Shown: positions 44,116 to 56,440, counted from the first letter of the stretch. The stretch: DNA of 64,000 nt from Apoda limacodes (GCA_946406115.1 OX291557.1:21980501-22044500); one strand, 5' to 3'. Program-made: numbers and translations. The notes: generated by a model not told the origin, from the letters alone.

Positions 44116-45456
44116 ACACAACTAAACAGTATATTTTTTTCATTACGTCGACGGCTTACTGACGATATTTTGACTACACGGTACCAATCGAATGAATTTT
44201 TAGCTACTAAAAACATAGCGACAGTAGGCCAAGACGGTCACAAGGTAGCGGCGATTTATAGCTGCTAGTAATCGCAAGCTGAAAATAGCAGCTATATATC
44301 GCTACGTGTAACTGAGACTTAAAAAGTACCCATGAAATTCTGTCTCTACGTAAAATATCACGTACCTTTTGGATCTGTTTTTGATAAAAAAGTTGACAAG
44401 AAACCTTACTTGTAGGTTTGCAGGTCCGAAATGAAAAAAAAGCCTCACAAATTCGGAATTTGGTAAATTTGTTCCTGAACAACAGCGAGAGTCTGTAGGT
44501 CTGTTTGTATTGTACTTGTATTGTATTCTCAAGAATAAGCGTTGAGTATCAATAAAAAGATTTTTTTATAGGACAGCGCTTATTTATACGTTTCTTAACA
44601 AATTTGAAACTCAATCCGCGAACAATTTAGTATTCCGCTGCGATGTAAATCTGTTAATTAAACAAGTCCTGAATGTCGGATGTTAATCAGTTTAAACAAA
44701 GATTAGTTAACGCGGAGTCGACGCGGTCTTTGTCATTATAATGAGTCGTTCGCACACAAACGCCTCACGACACTGGGACGTCCGTAACAAGCACGATCTG
44801 ATGACAGAGTGTCGTCTCTTAGCCGTCATACAAATGGGGCATGTAAGTAAAGCAAAGGTACAAATGATATTAACATTACGAACATTGTTTACGAAACAAC
44901 AGCAGCGTAAATGTTTTCAACGTACCCTTCTAATCTAAACAAACATACAATACAATTTTAATCTTCTTAACGCAGTTTTGGGGATAACAATTTAGCTCAG
45001 ACAAAAAAACTGATCATCACGATACGAAAGCGACGCCATCACAGCGCAGTCGCTTTCATGCGGCCACGTATTCGGTACACATATGCTTTCGATACGGGAA
45101 CGGGAATAAAAAAAATGAAAAACAAAAAGAACGATTACACCAATATACGTACCTATATAAGAAAACCGTAAGAAGTTTCGTTTCTGTTGAGCGTCCAATT
45201 AGCTACACACCATTTTAATAAAAGAAGAATGTTACCGAAATATATAATATAGTAGAAATCTCTACAAATATTCAAGACCTCACAAAAGGAAGGAAAAAAA
45301 AAACAGTAAATTATCAAAATTCGCAATAACAAAAAAGACATTTGAAAAATACACAGTATAGGTATAACTGCAGGTACTACTCGTGCAAATGGTTACTGAT
45401 TAGATATTTGCAAGATATGAAATACGTTAATAAAGTCATTTTGTAAAAAAAAGAAA
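44116..45456. other. No gene or repeat recognised
   Basis: AT-rich. Two near-identical phrases (TATAGCTGCTA, AGCTACGTGTAAC) near 43480-43550 and 44250-44310 hint at a decayed repeat. Confidence 0.4.
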
Positions 45457-45725
45457 ATAACTCTCACATGGGTTTATTAGGTGACAGTACACAAATATAA
45501 CTCTTACATGTGTTTATCAGGTGATTGTTTAAAAATATAACTCTGACATATGTTCATAAGGTAGGTGAATTTATAAAAATCAAACTCTCACATGTGATTA
45601 TAAGGTGATTGCATAAAAATATATCTCTCACATGTGTCTATAAGGTGATTGTATAAAAGTAAGGCTTTTACACGTGTTTATAAGGTTATTGTATAAAAAT
45701 ATAACTTTTACATGTGTTTATAAAC
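45457..45725 (+). repeat. ~40-bp minisatellite, left block
   Basis: About seven units of the form ATAACTCTCACATGTG followed by TTTATAAGGTGATTGTATAA. The last unit is cut at TTTATAAAC, the target duplication of the foldback element. The array resumes at 53842 in the same orientation. Confidence 0.9.
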
Positions 45726-45839
45726 ACCGGTGTGAAGTTAGCGGCCTAAGTTAGCGGCCTTTTATAATCCGACCAAATTAAAAAGTAAAGGATTTTAATC
45801 AAATAATTTACTGAATTAAACGGATATAACAATAAATAG

Positions 45840-48800
45840 ACCAAAATAATGAGAAACCGGTCAAAAATTAAACAAATATATATATAATTTAAATAATAAG
45901 AAAATAAAGTAAAAGAAAATTTCACAATGTGATACTTATTGGCATAAAAAGTCATCATGAAAATGCGGTAACACTTAGTGACGCATATCAAATTGAGCCT
46001 CTTTAAACCAGAAACAATATGAAGTTTTCAAATCACACCTATGGTTGGTTAAGGAAAAAGTAACAATCAAAGGCTGTTGAATCAAGCATTTTGTATTGTT
46101 CTTATTAATAAATATTGCTACATGTGTAATACCTCGTCTATTTAAAAAATAAAAAAATAAAAGTTGAAGAAAATTTCACAATGTGATATTTATCATCCTA
46201 AAGGGTTATCATGAAAATGCGGTAACACTTAGTGACGCATATCAAATTGAGTCTCTTTATACCAGAAAGCATATGCAGTTTTCAAATCACACCTATCTCG
46301 GGGATAACTGTGAGAAAAATGGTTAGCGGCCTAAAAATTATTTTCTTTCAAAATTTCAAATACACCGTAAATCTGTTAGTTGAGGAAAAAGTTACAATCA
46401 AATGCTGTTGAAACAAGCATTTTATATTGTTCTTATTAATAAATATTACTACATGTGTAAAACCTCTTCAATTAAAATAATAAAAAATTAAAAGTTGAAG
46501 TAAATTTCACAATGTGATACTTATTGGCATAAAAAGTCATCATGAAAATGCGGTAACACTTAGTGACGCATATCAAATTGAGCCTCTTTATACCAGAAAG
46601 CATATGAAGTTTTCAAATCACACCTATCTCGGGGATAACTGTGAGAAAAATGGTTAGCGGCCTAAAAATTATTTTCTTTCAAATTTTCAAATACACCGTA
46701 AATCTGTTAGTTGAGGAAAAAGTTACAATCAAATGCTGTTGAAACAAGCATTTTGTATTGTTCTTATTAATAAATATTACTACATGTGTAACACCTCTTC
46801 AATTTAAGTAATAAAAAATTAAAAGTTGAAGTAAATTTCACAATGTGATACTTATTGGCATAAAAAGTCATCATGAAAATGCGGTAACACTTAGTGACGC
46901 ATATCAAATTAAGCCTCTTTAAACCAGAAACCATATAAAGTTTTCAATTCACACCTATCTCGGGGTTAACTGTAAGAAAAATAGTTAGCGGCCTAAAAAT
47001 ATTTTCTTTCAAAATTTCAAACACACCGTTAATGTGTTGGTTAAGGAAAAAGTAACAATCAAAGGCTGTTGAATCAAGCATTTTGTATTGTTCTTATTAA
47101 TAAATATTGCTACATGTGTAATACCTCGTCTATTTAAATAATAAAAAAATAAAAGTTGAAGAAAATTTCACAATGTGATATTTATCAGCCTAAAGGGTTA
47201 TCATAAAAATGCGGTAACACTTAGTGACGCATATCAAATTGAGCCTCTTTAAACCAGAAAGCATATGAAGTTTTAAAATCACACCTATCTCGGGGTTAAC
47301 TGTGAGAAAAATGGTTAGCGGCCTAAAAATTATTTTCTTTCAAAATTTCAAACACACCGTTAATCTGTTGGTTAAGGAAAAAGTAACAATCAAAGGCTGT
47401 TGAAACAAGCATTTTGTATTGTTCTTATTAATAAATATTACTACATGTGTAACACCTCTTCAATTTAAGTAATAAAAAATTAAAAGTTGAAGAAAATTTC
47501 ACAATGTGATACTTATTGGCATAAAAAGTCATCATGAAAATGCGGTAACACTTAGTGACGCATATCAAATTGAGCCTCTTTATACCAGAAAGCATATGAA
47601 GTTTTCAAATCACACCTATCTCGGGGATAACTGTGAGAAAAATGGTTAGCGGCCTAAAAATTATTTTCTTTCAAAATTTCAAATACACCGTAAATCTGTT
47701 AGTTGAGGAAAAAGTTACAATCAAATGCTGTTGAAACAAGCATTTTGTATTGTTCTTATTAATAAATATTACTACATGTGTAAAACCTCTTCAATTTAAA
47801 TAATAAAAAATTAAAAGTTGAAGTAAATTTCACAATGTGATACTTATTGGCATAAAAAGTCATCATGAAAATGCGGTAACACTTAGTGACGCATATCAAA
47901 TTGAGCCTCTTTAAACCAGAAACCATATGAAGTTTTCAAATCACACCTATCTCGGGGTTAACTGTGAGAAAAATGGTTAGCGGCGTAAAAAATTTTTTCT
48001 TTCAAATTATCAAACACACCGTTAATGTGTAACTTGAGAAAAAAGTTACAATCAAATGCTATTGAAACAAGCATTTTGTATTGTTCTTATTAATAAATAT
48101 TGCTACATGTGTAATACCTCTTCTATTTAAATAATAAAAAAATAAAAGTTGAAGAAAATTTCACAATGTGATACTTATTGGTATAAAAAGTCATCATGAA
48201 AATGCGGTAACACTTAGTGACGCATATCAAATTGAGCCTCTTTAAACCAGAAAGCATATGAAGTTTTCAAATCACACCTATCCCGGGGTTAACTGTAAGA
48301 AAAATAGTTAGCGGCCTAAAAAATATTTTCTTTCAAAATTTCAAACACACCGTTAATGTGTTGGTTAAGGAAAAAGTAACAATCAAAGGCTCTTGAATCA
48401 AGCATTTTGTATTGTTCTTATTAATATATATTGCTACATGGTAATACCTCGTCTATTTAAATAATAAAAAAATAAAAGTTGAAGAAAATTTCACAATGTG
48501 ATATTTATCGGCCTAAAGGGTTATCATAAAAATGCGGTAACACTTAGTGACGCATATCAAATTGAGCCTCTTTAAACCAGAAAGCATATGAAGTTTTCAA
48601 ATCACACCTATCTCGGGGATAACTGTGAGAAAAATGGTTAGCGGCGTAAAAAATTTTTTCTTTCAAATTATCAAACACACCGTTAATGTGTAACTTGAGA
48701 AAAAAGTTACAATCAAATGCTATTGAAACAAGCATTTTGTATTGTTCTTATTAATAAATATTGCTACATGTGTAATACCTCTTCTATTTAAATAATAAAA

Positions 48801-49186
48801 AAATAAAAGTTGAAGAAAATTTCACAATGTGATACTTATTGGTATAAAAAGTCATCATGAAAATGCGCTAACACTTAGTGACGCATATCAAATTGAGCCT
48901 CTTTAAACCAGAAACCATATGAAGTTTTCAAATCACACCTATCTCGGGGATAACTGTGAGAAAAATGGTAAGCGGCCTAATAAATATTTTCTTTCAAAAT
49001 TTCAAACACACCGTAAATCTGTTAGTTGAGGAAAAAGTTACAATCAAATGCTGTTGAAACAAGCATTTTGTATTGTTCTTATTAATAAATATTACTACAT
49101 GTGTAACACCTCTTCAATTTAAATAATAAAAAATTAAAAGTTGAAGAAAATTTGACAATGTGATACTTATTGGCATAAAAAGTCAT
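45840..49186 (+). repeat. Left arm: tandem array of ~331-bp units
   Basis: The marker GCGGTAACACTTAGTGACGC occurs at 45965, 46219, 46550, 46881, 47211, 47542, 47873, 48204, 48534 and (as GCGCTAAC) 48865, a spacing of 330-331 bases except the first (254, a deletion). Most full units also carry GTTAGCGGC(C/G), CTATCTCGGGG and CAATGTGATA. Two subtypes occur: AAAAAGTCATCATGAAAATG and AAAGGGTTATCATAAAAATG. Confidence 0.95.
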
Positions 49187-49393
49187 AACATTAAAGAGCT
49201 TTGTATTTTTTGTATCTTTAGAATTAAAAAAGATGAAAACAATTTTAAATGCAGTAAGTGCCTCCGAAAAACACATTTCAAATGTTTACTTAGTTACAAA
49301 GAACTAAAAGAAAATAAATCTGTTAACGAAAAACTACGAGAATTAAAAAATGTATTTTTTTCCTTATGGTTCCTTGATACAATACATAAATAG
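49160..49393 (+). pseudogene. PHD-finger-like fragment in the foldback loop
   Basis: A plus-strand frame starting in the last arm unit reads CIFCIFRIKKDENNFKCSKC, then LRKTHFKCLLSYKELKENKS and a tail with W. Spacing C-x2-C-x12-C-x2-C-x4-H-x2-C fits the first six zinc ligands of a PHD finger; the last C-x2-C pair is not found, although a tryptophan lies where one might expect it. It may be the remains of a gene carried by the element, or chance in AT-rich DNA. The start ATG belongs to the repeat, so the natural start is unknown. Confidence 0.4.
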
Positions 49394-50197
49394 ATTTACG
49401 TATTGCCTCAAATAACGCTTGTTTAAAATTTAGATAAACATACTTAATACCCGACGATTTCAAAAGACAAACTTACATACATTACATTTTAATAACTACA
49501 TCTAGAATAAAATTGAATTGTTATTATTTAATTAAGGCAAGCAATGCAAAGTGTATAAATAAAATCATTACTTGAGATTATTACTAGTCAATGTTCCGAT
49601 AACATTAGAGGTACATGTGATTAAAATTACAAAAAAATTAAAAAAAAACTCAATAAAACTCAATGAAAAGTTATTTTATAAAAAAATAAAAATAATTATT
49701 GTTACCATATTTCAATCAAAATATTTGTTTTAAGCCAAAAAATTAAGGCAAACAATGCAAAGTGTATAAATGAAATCATTACTTTATGGGTAGTTAATGT
49801 TCCGATAACAGCAGTGGTAAAATTGATAAAAATTACAAGAAATGAAAAAAAAAAAAAACGAAGAAAATAAAGGAATATTTCAATCAAAATTTTTTTTTTA
49901 ACCAAAATTAGAAAGCTTCCTTTAAGACCCTAATGAAAAAAAAACAAAAAAAAAAGACTTAATTTTGATGAAAATTACTTGTAGGCCGATACGTATAACG
50001 TTATTTCTTAATACCACTAAGGTGGCAAACAAGCTTACGGTTCGCCTCATGGTGAGCGGTCACCGCAGACGCTTGCAACACAGAAATAAAAAAAATGATT
50101 TTCTTTTTGTCTTAATGAGTTTTTGAATGGTTTTATACCAATCGAAATATTTGTTTATTTGTGTTGTGTGTTGTGCAGAAATTTAAACAAATAAATT
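49187..50197. other. Loop of the foldback element
   Basis: About 1 kb between the arms. It holds the PHD-like fragment, two ~105-bp direct repeats (AATGCAAAGTGTATAAAT near 49545 and 49755, each followed by GTTCCGATAACA), A-rich runs near 49850 and 49940, and a GGTGGCAAACAAGC repeat at 50010-50085. No transposase. Confidence 0.75.
50010..50085 (+). repeat. GGTGGCAAACAAGC repeat inside the foldback loop
   Basis: ATACCACTAAGGTGGCAAAC, GTTCGCCTCATGGTGAGCGG, TCACCGCAGACGCTTGCAAC: the same family as 43613-43745, inserted after or carried with the element. Confidence 0.6.
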
Positions 50198-53100
50198 ATT
50201 TAGGCCGGTAACCATTTTTGTCATAAAATCGAGATAGGTTTGTGTTTAAAAAGGCTGCATTTAATATGCGTCACTTAGTGTAACCGCATTTTTATCAAAA
50301 ACTTCTAAGCCGATATGTATCACATTGTGAAATTTTCTTCAACTTTTATTTTTTTATTTTTTAAATAGAAGAGGTATTACACATGCAGCAATATTTTTTA
50401 ATAAGAACAATACAAAATGCTTGTTTCAACAGCATTTGATTGTAACTTTTTCCTCAACTAACAGATTAACGGTGTGTTTGATATTTTGTAAGAAAATCTT
50501 TTTTTACGCCGCTAACCATTTTTCTCATAGTTAACCCCGAGATAGGTGTGATTTGAAAACTTCATATGGTTTCTGGTTTAAAGAGGCTCAATTTGATATG
50601 CGTCACTAAGTGTTACCGCATTTTCATGATGACTTTTTATGCCAATAAGTATCACATTGTGAAATTTTCTTCAACTTTTATTTTTTTATTATTTAAATAG
50701 AAGAGGTATTACACATGTAGCAATATTTATTAATAAGAACAATACAAAATGTTTGTTTCAACAGCATTAAATTGTAACTTTTTCCTCAACTAACAGATTT
50801 ACGGTGTGTTTGAAATTTTGAAAGAAAATAATTTTTAGGCCGCTAACTATTTTTCTCACAGTTAACCCCGAGATAAGTGTGATTTGAAAACTTCATATGC
50901 TTTCTGGTTTAAAGAGGCTCAATTTGATATGCGTCACTAAGTGTTACCGCATTTTCATGATGACTTTTTATGCCAATAAGTATCACATTGTGAAATTTTC
51001 TTCAACTTTTATTTTTTTATTATTTAAATAGAAGAGGTATTACACATGCAGCAATATTTTTTAATAAGAACAATACAAAATGCTTGTTTTAACAGCATTT
51101 GATTGTAAATTTTTCCTCAACTAACAGATTTACGGTGTGTTTGATATTTTGTAAGAAAATCTTTTTTTACGCCGCTAACCATTTTTCTCACAGTTAACCC
51201 CGAGATAGGTGTGATTTGAAAACTTCATATGCTTACTGGTTTGCAGAGGCTCAATTTGATATGCGTCACTAAGTGTTACCGCATTTTTATGATAACCCTT
51301 TAGGCCGATAAGTATCACATTGTGAAATTTTCTTCAACTTTTATTTTTTTATTATTTAAATAGAAGAGGTATTACACATGTAGCAATATTTATTAATAAG
51401 AACAATACAAAATGCTTGTTCCACCAGCATTTGATTGTTACTTTTTCCTCAACTAACAGATTTACGGTGTGTTTGATATTTTGTAAGAAAATCATTTTTT
51501 ACGCCGCTAACCATTTTTCTCACAGTTAACCCCGAGATAGGTGTGATTTGAAAACTTCATATGGTTTCTGGTTTAAAGGGGCTCAATTTGATATGCGTCA
51601 CTAAGTGTTACCGCATTTTCATGATGACTTTTTATGCCAATAAGTATCACATTGTGAAATTTTCTTCAACTTTTATTTTTTTATTATTTAAATAGAAGGT
51701 GTATTACACATGCAGCAATATTTTTTAATAAGAACAATACAATATGCTTGTTTCAACAGCATTTGATTGTAACTTTTTCCTCAACTAACAGATTAACGGT
51801 GTGTTTGATATTTTGTAAGAAAATCTTTTTTTAGGCCGCTAACCATTTTTCTCACAGTTAACCCCGAGATAGGTGTGAATTGAAAACTTCATATGGTTTC
51901 TGGTTTAAAGAGGCTCAATTTGATATGCGTCACTAAGTGTTACCGCATTTTTATGATAACCCTTTAGGCCGATAAGTATCAACATTGTGAAATTTTCTTC
52001 AACTTTTATTTTTTTATTATTTAAATAGAAGAGGTATTACACATGTAGCAATATTTATTAATAAGAACAATACAAAATGTTTGTTTCAACAGAATTTGAT
52101 TGTAATTTTTCCTCAACTAACAGATTTACGGTGTGTTTGAAATTTTGAAAGAAAATATTTTTTACGCCGCTATCCATTTTTCTCACAGTTAACCCCGAGA
52201 TAGGTGTGATTTCAAAATTTGATATGGTTTCTGGTTTAAAGAGGCTCAATTTTATATGCGTCACTAAGTGTTACCGCATTTTCATGATGACTTTTTATGC
52301 CAATAAGTATCACATTGTGAAATTTTCTTCAACTTTTATTTTTTTATTATTTAAATAGAAGAGGTATTACACATGTAGCAATATTTATTAATAAGAACAA
52401 TACAAAATGTTTGTTTCAACAGCATTAAATTGTAACTTTTTCCTCAACTAACAGATTTACGGTGTGTTTGAAATTTTGAAAGAAAATAATTTTTAGGCCG
52501 CTAACTATTTTTCTCACAGTTAACCCCGAGATAGGTGTGATTTGAAAACTTCATATGCTTTCTGGTTTAAAGAGGCTCAATTTGATATGCGTCACTAAGT
52601 GTTACCGCATTTTTATGATAACCCTTTAGGCCGATAAGTATCAACATTGTAAAATTTTCTTCAACTTTTAATTTTTTATTATTTAAATTGAAGAGGTGTT
52701 ACACATGTAGTAATATTTATTAATAAGAACAATACAAAATGCTTGTTTCAACAGCATTTGATTGTAACTTTTTCCTCAACTAACAGATTTACGGTGTGTT
52801 TGAAATTTTGAAAGAAAATATTTTTTAGGCCGCTTACCATTTTTCTCACAGTTATCCCCGAGATAGGTGTGATTTGAAAACTTCATATGCTTTCTGGTTT
52901 AAAGAGGCTCAATTTGATATGCGTCACTAAGTGTTACCGCATTTTCATGATGACTTTTTATACCAATAAGTATCACATTGTGAAATTTTCTTCAACTTTT
53001 ATTTTTTTATTATTTAAATAGACGAGGTATTACACATGTAGCAATATTTATTAATAAGAACAATACAAAATGCTTGATTCAACAGCCTTTGATTGTTACT

Positions 53101-53700
53101 TTTTCCTTAACCAACAGATTTACGGTGTGTTTGAAATTTTGAAAGAAAATAATTTTTAGGCCGCTAACTATTTTTCTTACAGTAAACCCCGAGATAGGTG
53201 TGATTTGAAAACTTCATATGCTTTCGGGTTTAAAGAGGCTCAATTTGATATGCATCACTAAGTGTTACCGCATTTTTATGATGACTTTTTATGCCAATAA
53301 GTATCACATTGTGAAATTTTCTTCAACTTTTAATTTTTTATTATTTAAATTGAAGAGGTGTTACACATGTAGTAATATTTATTAATAAGAACAATACAAA
53401 ATGCTTGATTCAACAGCCTTTGATTGTTACTTTTTCCTTAACCAACAGATTTACGGTGTGTTTGAAATTTTGAAAGAAAATAATTTTTAGGCCGCTAACT
53501 ATTTTTCTTACAGTAAACCCCGAGATAGGTGTGATTTGAAAACTTCATATGCTTTCGGGTTTAAAGAGGCTCAATTTGATATGTATCACTAAGTGTTACC
53601 GCATTTTTATGATGACTTTTTATGCCAATAAGTATCACATTGTGAAATTTTCCTTTACTTTAATTTTTTATTATTTAAATTATATATTTATTTGTTTAAT
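50198..53700 (-). repeat. Right arm: tandem array of ~331-bp units, inverted
   Basis: Complement of the left-arm unit. The GTTACCGC marker ends at about 50287, 50620, 50950, 51282, 51614, 51946, 52277, 52608, 52940, 53271 and 53602, a spacing of 330-333. The innermost unit (50200-50400) is the most diverged. The order of the two unit subtypes differs from the left arm, so the arms are not a simple mirror copy. Confidence 0.95.
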
Positions 53701-53841
53701 TTTTGACCGGTTTCTCATTATTTTGGACTATTTATTGTTATATCCGTTTAATTCAGTAAATTATTTCATTAAAATCCTTTACTTTTTAATTTGGTCGGAT
53801 TATAAAAGGCCGCTAACTTAGGCCGCTAACTTCACACCGGT

Positions 53842-54850
53842 TTTATAAACTGATTGTATAAAATATAACTCTCACGTGTGTTTATAAGGTGACTGTAAAA
53901 ATTAGACTCTCACATGTCTGTATGAGGTGATTGTATAAAAAAGCAGGTGCTTAAAAAGAAATTGAAAAAGGATGAAATAATTTGAAAATAGCAAAATTTT
54001 TTTTTTAAAAAAAAACAAGGTTAAAACGTTATCGAAAAAGGATAAAATAATTTAAAAACCCCTCACTTAACCAGATTATGTAACGAAAGATAATAAACGT
54101 AAAAAGCTTTTTATAATAGAGTTGATCTCTCGCGAAGTCGGTTATATAAACAATAGAGTATCAGTTTTCATAGCACTTTATTACGTGCCTATTTGTTTCC
54201 CGAAGATCAACTTAAATGTGGCAATAATAAATAACATATTCAACTACATATGAACTTAATAAACAACCAAAGAATATCCGCCGGGGCTGCCATTAAATGA
54301 ACTAAAGTTTTGCAGTTTTATATTAACGTGACTATAATAAGATGTTTTACGACGACATTATGTATCATATTTTAATTGAAATTTGAAATAGAGATGGCAG
54401 CCCCCGGCGGATATACTTTGGTTGTTAATTAGGTTCATAGGTAGTTGAATATCACCCACCCTAAACGCATTCTAGTTTTCCGAGCCGTCGTGGGTGAAAA
54501 TATAACTCTCACACGTGTTTATAAGTTGATTGTAAAAATATAACTATCACATATGTTTATAAGGTTATTGTATAAAAATATAACTCTCACATGTGTTTAT
54601 AAGGTAATTGTAAAAAAAATGTAACTCTCACACTAGTTTATAAGGTGATTGTAAAGATATAACTATCACATATGTTTATAAGGTTATTTTATAAAAATAT
54701 AACTCACACGTGTTTATAAGGTGATTATTCAAAAATATAACTCTCACATGTGTTTATAAAGGATTGTAAAAAAAATGCAACTCTCACACGTGTTTATAAT
54801 GTAATTGTATAAAAATATAACTCTCAGAATAAGGTCCGATATATTCGTTT
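53842..54850 (+). repeat. ~40-bp minisatellite, right block (interrupted)
   Basis: It resumes with TTTATAAACTGATTGTATAA and continues in ATAACTCTCACATGTGTTTA-type units to about 53944 and again from 54500 to 54835 (about eight units). The interruption (53945-54499) includes the MITE at 54237-54452. The CACATGTG/CACGTG core of each unit is itself palindromic. Confidence 0.9.
54237..54452. mobile_element. MITE with ~56-bp inverted ends
   Basis: ATTCAACTACATATGAACTT, CAACCAAAGAATATCCGCCG and GGGCTGCCAT on the left pair with ATGGCAGCCCCCGGCGGATA and TACTTTGGTTGTTAATTAGG on the right. About 216 bp, no coding capacity. It sits inside the minisatellite interruption. Confidence 0.8.
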
Positions 54851-55449
54851 AGAATCAAAACAAAATAAACGTACAGCAAATGCTCAAAAAAAAAAAACTT
54901 TCTGATATCAGTGTGACATCTTTTACATCATTACCCGAGCCCATCGTCATTTATCACTTTTAACGCGGCGAGTCATTCTCTTTTATATCTCAAACGCAAT
55001 CTAATATGAATGAGTTAGCTACGAAGCTCTGATATTAACCGAAGTGGTCCGGAACATCAACGGCCAGAGACGTTTTCATTACCGGACTTGGGTAAACTTT
55101 CATTGAGTCTATCCTAAACCGTGAATAATTAACCCAAAATTAGATTACTCAAATTTGTACAAAGCAAAAGTTTTAATGCTGAAGCTCTCTGAAAGTTATA
55201 TCATAAATATATAAATATTCTGTAAAGGGACGGTTTATAATAAACTTATATTTGGTTTCATAAAAGATCATTTTCCAACTCGTCATGATCCTTAAAGACT
55301 TGACTTGATTAGGTAATTGACGTACCCAACTGCGGAACAGACTTTTCACTGCTTTAATTTTTTTTATTAATAAATCTTCCAAACTGTACCCTGTCGTTGA
55401 AGCAGATCGGTAATTAAAATTAAATCAATAATTACGACTTGATGACAGT
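54851..55449. other. No gene or repeat recognised
   Basis: AT-rich sequence without a supported feature. Confidence 0.5.
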
Positions 55450-55695
55450 ATAAATAATAATAATAAATATTTTTGGACATTACACACAGCGACGTCTGGT
55501 CCTAAACTAAGCAAAGCTTGTGCTATGGATGCCAGACTACGGATACAAATACATTTTTTTTTGTAAATACATACATAATATACATAAAAAACACCCACTC
55601 TGAAACACAAATAATAAATGTTTGTCGTGTGCGAAAATCGAACTCACGCTCCTCGATTCAGCAGTCGGGTCATTACACACTAAGCCGACGCACGA
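55450..55695 (-). repeat. tRNA-derived SINE, complete copy
   Basis: The complement starts GTCGTGCGTCGGCTTAGTGT (altered A box) and has GAGTTCGATTTTCG (B box). The body follows with AGAGTGGGTGTTTTTTATGT, the GTAGTCTGGCATCCATAGCA block and GTCGCTGTGTGTAATGTCC, then an ATTTATTATTATT tail. Same family as 34694-34920. Confidence 0.75.
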
Positions 55696-56276
55696 CATAA
55701 ATAATAGCATTACACGCGGCCACGATCTTAGGGTGAGGGGAATAGAGGTCTTTGTAAAAATAACGATTACTGCACATTCGTGATATTCCACAAATCATTA
55801 ATTTTGTTAACCCGTTTTGCGTCATTATGATAAATAAAAAGCACTTCTTCAATAATCCACAGGAGTTTTGCAATAATCCGCAGAATGAACCGATCTTTTC
55901 TTCTATTCGTTAGGGAATTACCAAGCCGTGTGTGTAACGCTGTATGTAACGTCTTGCATATCAATTGTGTTACTAAACAAAACAAGGATGTCTTTATTTT
56001 AATACAAAAACAAGATTACGTTAACAAGCTTTCTTGTTCATTTAAAATAAGGAATTTGGTATTCAGAACACGACTTTTATTCAAGTTTTTTTTTTCGAAA
56101 TAAATTAATGAAAATAAAACTCAGACAAAAATGCTTACAAGGTTGCAAAATATGCTCATAGCTAAAAATCAAACTTATGCCTATTATTTTGAAATGAACT
56201 TTTTACAAGCCGCATGAAGGTCAAGCTAAAGATGTGTTTTTTTAGCCAACTACAAGTGTTTAGCCTATATGTAAAC

Positions 56277-56440
56277 TAGCCTTTGCCCACGGCTCCGCCC
56301 GCCCTAAATTTGGTTATAGGCGCGGGATTTCTACGGCAACTCCGTAATTGTACTGAAGAAGTTAACTACATAAAGCTATAACTGTAATTTAGTACGTAAA
56401 GTGGAATTCGGTTATAGTTACAATACAAAGCGTTCTAATA
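56277..56440 (-). repeat. Helitron/LINE-tail 3' module
   Basis: AACTAGCCTTTGCCCACGGC, TCCGCCCGCC, GGTTATAGGCGCGGGATTTC and TACGGCAACTCC: the clearest copy of the module, reading from its 3' border. Confidence 0.6.

Larger units (their letters stand above)
45726..53841. mobile_element. Giant foldback DNA element, 8.1 kb
   Basis: Starts ACCGGTGTGAAGTTAGCGGC and ends with its complement (...CTTCACACCGGT). It is flanked on both sides by the exact 9-bp TTTATAAAC (45717-45725, 53842-53850). The terminal ~200 bp of the two ends are about 97% alike in inverted orientation. Inside each end is a tandem array of a ~331-bp unit (about 10 copies left, 11 right, in opposite orientation) around a ~1-kb loop. 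Long inverted repeats built from tandem units plus a 9-bp target duplication are the Foldback (FB)/MULE-type design known from Drosophila; no transposase gene is inside. It lies upstream of the Lar start codon. Confidence 0.9.

Noticed and set aside
45840..53700. Centromeric or ordinary satellite array
   Set aside because: The opposed orientation, unique loop, terminal inverted ends and exact 9-bp target duplication make a mobile element the better reading.
45746..53821. Matching ~81-90 aa open frames at both ends of the foldback element (45746-45991 minus, 53549-53821 plus)
   Set aside because: They are the same inverted DNA read outward. The few differences are mostly amino-acid changing, composition is very AT-rich, and there is no motif. 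They mirror the repeat and are not a conserved gene.
45457..54850. CRISPR-like repeat-spacer pattern in the ~40-bp units
   Set aside because: Units are contiguous tandem variants without distinct spacers, in a eukaryotic genome; minisatellite.
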